Assembly: GCA_045046885.1 (NCBI GenBank)
Contig: JASFYX010000043.1
Span: 1-64,000 of the forward strand
Direction: 5' to 3'
From: CG1-02-35-72 sp045046885
GTDB lineage: Bacteria > Bacteroidota > Bacteroidia > Flavobacteriales > Flavobacteriaceae
DNA: 64,000 nucleotides
This document shows positions 61,640-64,000 of this stretch, in pieces (position 1 is the first letter of the stretch; every line of letters begins with the position of its first letter). A program made the translations under genes and the position numbers. The notes under the pieces were generated by a model. It was not told the DNA's origin and ran no database searches. It was given only the letters and a program-made list of their open reading frames with translations.

Positions 61640-61691
61640 AAATATACCTGATATCTGTCAGGTATATTTGTTTTATAAATAAAGATATTTG
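61640..61691 (+). promoter_or_regulatory. nuoA promoter with CRP/FNR-type operator (also a hairpin)
   Basis: A palindrome with arms AAATATACCTGA (61640-61651) and TCAGGTATATTT (61658-61669) has the core TGATATCTGTCA, one base from the norC operator core. Its centre (61654.5) is 36.5 bp from the G of GATATTTG (61684-61691), the same geometry as the other operators. It may also serve as the korAB terminator. TATATTTG at 61663-61670 is an alternative -7 element. Confidence 0.62.
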
Positions 61692-61712
61692 TAGACTAAA
61701 AAAATTAAAAAC

Positions 61713-62063
61713 ATGGGAACAGAAGCGATAATCATTTTTGTGCTTTCTGGCATAGTATTGGTAGCTGGTGCAAACTTTCTGTCTAATTTAATTTCACATA
61801 AATCAGATAATCCTGCAAAAAGAGAACCTTACGAATGTGGTATAGAAACCATTGGCCCAACTTGGGTTCAGTTTAAAGTAGGGTACTATTTGTTTGCTAT
61901 ACTATTTTTAATTTTCGATGTTGAGGTTGCCTTTTTGGTGCCTTGGGCAGTCGTTTTTAAAAGTGTAGGTACTGTAGCGCTTGTAGAAATACTGATTTTC
62001 TTAATTGTTTTAGGTTTGGGATTGCTATATGCCTATAAAAAACGTGCATTACGATGGGAGTAG
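61713..62063 (+). CDS. nuoA: NADH-quinone oxidoreductase subunit A
   Basis: A 116-residue membrane subunit of complex I with three helices. It shows the conserved KREPYECGIETIGPTW loop and FLIFDVEVAFLVPWAV. It is the first gene of nuoABCD and overlaps nuoB by 10 bp. The operon probably uses reduced ferredoxin or NADH; the window ends before the input module. Confidence 0.94.
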   Translation: MGTEAIIIFVLSGIVLVAGANFLSNLISHKSDNPAKREPYECGIETIGPTWVQFKVGYYLFAILFLIFDVEVAFLVPWAVVFKSVGTVALVEILIFLIVLGLGLLYAYKKRALRWE

Positions 62064-62650
62064 AAAAAAAACGATTTTTAAGTCAGTCTGAAGCTGACGG
62101 CTTAAAACAAGTAACACCAAAAGATTTTCCAGGAAAAGTTATTCCAGGTGGAAATGGAGGTAACTTTGTTATTACAACATTAGACAGTGTTATAAACTGG
62201 GGGCGCTCAAATTCTTTGTGGCCTTTATATTTTGGCACGAGTTGTTGCGCTATTGAAATGATGCAGACGGGTGCAGCCAAACACGATTTTTCGCGCTTTG
62301 GTTTTGAAGTAGCACGTGCCTCTGCAAGACAAGCAGATCTTATTATTATAGCAGGGACAATTGTCAATAAGATGGGGCCTGTTTTAAGAAGATTGTACGA
62401 TCAGATGCCAGAGCCTAAATATGTAATAGCTATGGGGGCTTGTGCAACCTCTGGAGGACCGTTTTATTACAATTCTTATTCGGTAATAAAAGGAGCAGAC
62501 CATGTTATTCCGGTAGATGTTTATGTACCTGGCTGTCCGCCAAGACCAGAAGCATTGCTAGAAGGGATGATTATGTTACAAGAAAAAATTAAGAAAGAAA
62601 ACATGAAGCACAAAGTAAATCCTATTGACGGATTTGATGAAGGGCTTTAA
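62054..62650 (+). CDS. nuoB: NADH-quinone oxidoreductase subunit B
   Basis: A 198-residue peripheral subunit carrying cluster N2. The cluster ligands lie in FGTSCCAIEMM, AMGACATSGG and VYVPGCPPRPEALLEG. Its start overlaps the nuoA end by 10 bp. Confidence 0.95.
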   Translation: MGVEKKRFLSQSEADGLKQVTPKDFPGKVIPGGNGGNFVITTLDSVINWGRSNSLWPLYFGTSCCAIEMMQTGAAKHDFSRFGFEVARASARQADLIIIAGTIVNKMGPVLRRLYDQMPEPKYVIAMGACATSGGPFYYNSYSVIKGADHVIPVDVYVPGCPPRPEALLEGMIMLQEKIKKENMKHKVNPIDGFDEGL

Positions 62651-62662
62651 ATTATATAAGGT

Positions 62663-63124
62663 ATGTCTAATCAAGAATTAAAAGATAAAATTACCGCATT
62701 CGACTTAGGTCTAGAATTTTCTGAAGAAGAATCACAATATTTAACATTGACTGTTCCAAAAGAAAACCTTCATTTTTTAATGAGTAAATTAAAATTGACG
62801 ATGACCTTATCATTCGATTATTTATTTTGCTTAACGGGTATGGATTGGGGAGAAGAACTGGGGGTAATTTACCATTTAGAATCTACAATACATCGTCATA
62901 TATTGGTAGTAAAAGTTATGGAATCCGACAGAGAAAATCCTACACTAGACAGCGTTGGCGATATTTGGCAAACGGCTTATTTCCACGAAATGGAGGTTTT
63001 TGACTTTTTCGGATTTAAATTCAATAAGCATCCCAATTTAAAACGTTTGTTTTTAACGCCAGATTGGACAGGTTATCCTCTAAGGAAAGATTATGTAGAT
63101 GAAGCTAATATGATTGTTAAATAG
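62663..63124 (+). CDS. nuoC: NADH-quinone oxidoreductase subunit C
   Basis: A 153-residue 30-kDa-type subunit. It shows FDYLFCLTGMDWGEELGVIYHLES, DIWQTAYFHEMEVFDFFGFKFNKHPNLKRLFL and DWTGYPLRKDY, the family signature. It is separate from nuoD rather than fused. Confidence 0.94.
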   Translation: MSNQELKDKITAFDLGLEFSEEESQYLTLTVPKENLHFLMSKLKLTMTLSFDYLFCLTGMDWGEELGVIYHLESTIHRHILVVKVMESDRENPTLDSVGDIWQTAYFHEMEVFDFFGFKFNKHPNLKRLFLTPDWTGYPLRKDYVDEANMIVK

Positions 63125-63132
63125 TTGAAATT

Positions 63133-64000
63133 ATGACAAATACAATTGAAGATAGATTTAAAACCGAAGAGTATTTTGTAAACATGGGGCCGCAACATCC
63201 TGCTGCTCATGGAGTTTTACGCCTTATTTTAACTATTGATGGCGAAATTATAAAAAATGTTGAACCAGATTTAGGCTACATACATCGTTCAATCGAAAAA
63301 ATGTGTGAACGCGATAGCTATCAACAAATAGTTCATCTAACTGATAGGATGGATTATCTATCTTCTCATATAAACAATGAAGCAGTTTGTTTAGCTGTAG
63401 AAAAAGGTCTAGAAATAGAAGTGAGCGATCGTGTAAAAGTTATTAGAACAATTATTGCTGAACTCACGCGTATAGCATCACACTGTTTATGGTGGGGTGT
63501 TATGAGTATGGATTTGGGTGCTTTGAGTCCTTATTTTTATGCCTTTAGAGACCGCGAATTGATTAACGATATTTTTGAAGAAACTTGTGGCGCACGCTTA
63601 ACAATGAATTACATCGCTCCTGGCGGATTAATGTATGATATTCATCCTAATTTTGTAAAAAGAACCAAAGATTTTATAGCCCATTTTAAAACCAAAATAC
63701 CTGAATATGACCGTTTGGTTTCTGGGAATATCATTTTCCAAAAAAGGACAAAAGGAGTTGGTGTTTTAAGTATGGAAGATGCTATTTCGTTTGGCGTTTC
63801 TGGTCCTGTAGGTAGAGGTTCTGGTTATTCTTGTGATGTGCGTAAACACCATTCTTACAGCGCTTATGACAAAGTAGATTTTAAAGAGGCTTTGTTAACA
63901 GAGGGCGATACTTACGCGCGTTACCAAATTAGAATTATGGAGTTGTGGGAATCTTTATCAATTATAGAACAATTGATAGATAACATCCCAGAAGGAAATA
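63133..64000 (+). CDS. nuoD: NADH-quinone oxidoreductase subunit D (partial, runs off the window)
   Basis: An open frame from ATG at 63133 to the window edge (289 codons, no stop). It shows MGPQHPAAHGVLRL, DLGYIHRSIEKMCE, CLWWGVMSMDLGALSPYF and GVSGPVGRGSGYSCDVR, all typical of the 49-kDa subunit that forms the quinone pocket with NuoB. It starts 8 bp after the nuoC stop. Confidence 0.95.
   Translation, partial: MTNTIEDRFKTEEYFVNMGPQHPAAHGVLRLILTIDGEIIKNVEPDLGYIHRSIEKMCERDSYQQIVHLTDRMDYLSSHINNEAVCLAVEKGLEIEVSDRVKVIRTIIAELTRIASHCLWWGVMSMDLGALSPYFYAFRDRELINDIFEETCGARLTMNYIAPGGLMYDIHPNFVKRTKDFIAHFKTKIPEYDRLVSGNIIFQKRTKGVGVLSMEDAISFGVSGPVGRGSGYSCDVRKHHSYSAYDKVDFKEALLTEGDTYARYQIRIMELWESLSIIEQLIDNIPEGN

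Overview
The window is a low-GC chromosome segment from a member of the Bacteroidota, most likely a marine-type Flavobacteriaceae. The evidence is: promoters of the Bacteroidota type (TAnnTTTG), almost no strong Shine-Dalgarno sites, a fused SecDF, a secreted protein with a type IX secretion sorting domain, many lipoproteins with short lipoboxes, and flavobacterial intergenic palindromic repeats. No rRNA, tRNA or CRISPR array was seen. Several calls start at an internal ATG, because the longest frame began at an implausible upstream codon.

Layout. 1-3.8 kb: purM, a DUF3800 gene bounded by inverted repeats, and a nitrilase. 3.9-14.7 kb, all on the minus strand: a denitrification island read as norC-norB-nirS-TonB receptor-porin, then norQ-(four-helix-bundle gene)-norD-norE-norF. 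It covers nitrite to NO (cytochrome cd1) and NO to N2O (cNOR), but heme d1 synthesis, nitrate reductase and N2O reductase genes are absent here. 14.8-24.6 kb: an aspartic protease, pheS, two different glutamate dehydrogenases flanking a 1011-residue PEP-synthase-like ATP-grasp protein, dinB, and a T9SS cargo. 24.7-36 kb: saccharopine dehydrogenase-like, radical SAM, Gre-like, DoxX, thioredoxin, a diheme cytochrome c lipoprotein on a collagen-like stalk, asd, a U32 peptidase, SDR, MazG-like and ilvE. 35.6-41.9 kb: lipoproteins, mnmD, and an aminotransferase / kinase-like / secernin group interrupted by an FRG-domain gene. 41.9-55.8 kb: obg, adk, hpt, secDF, fhs, a Fic/HTH 'mobile mystery' pair, dusB, a beta-propeller lipoprotein, an oxidoreductase and lepA. 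56-64 kb: porin-amt, ferredoxin, korAB, and the start of the nuo (complex I) operon.

The most notable signal is regulatory. A CRP/FNR-type dyad (TGA-N6-TCA, mostly TGAT-N4-GTCA) lies in front of norCB-nirS, the collagen-stalk cytochrome, the ferredoxin gene, korAB and nuoA. In every case its centre is exactly 36.5 bp from the last G position of the TAnnTTTG-like -7 element (about -40.5, the class II activator position). This points to one regulon that co-ordinates denitrification, ferredoxin-linked 2-oxoacid oxidation and complex I. The norQ promoter lacks the dyad and instead has a full -33/-7 pair.

Several dispersed repeat families sit between genes: a compound double hairpin in two inverted copies (1-74 and 48983-49054), a GAGATTGCCAC-type palindrome, a TGAGCG/GTCGAA palindrome, and a 222-bp MITE-like element.
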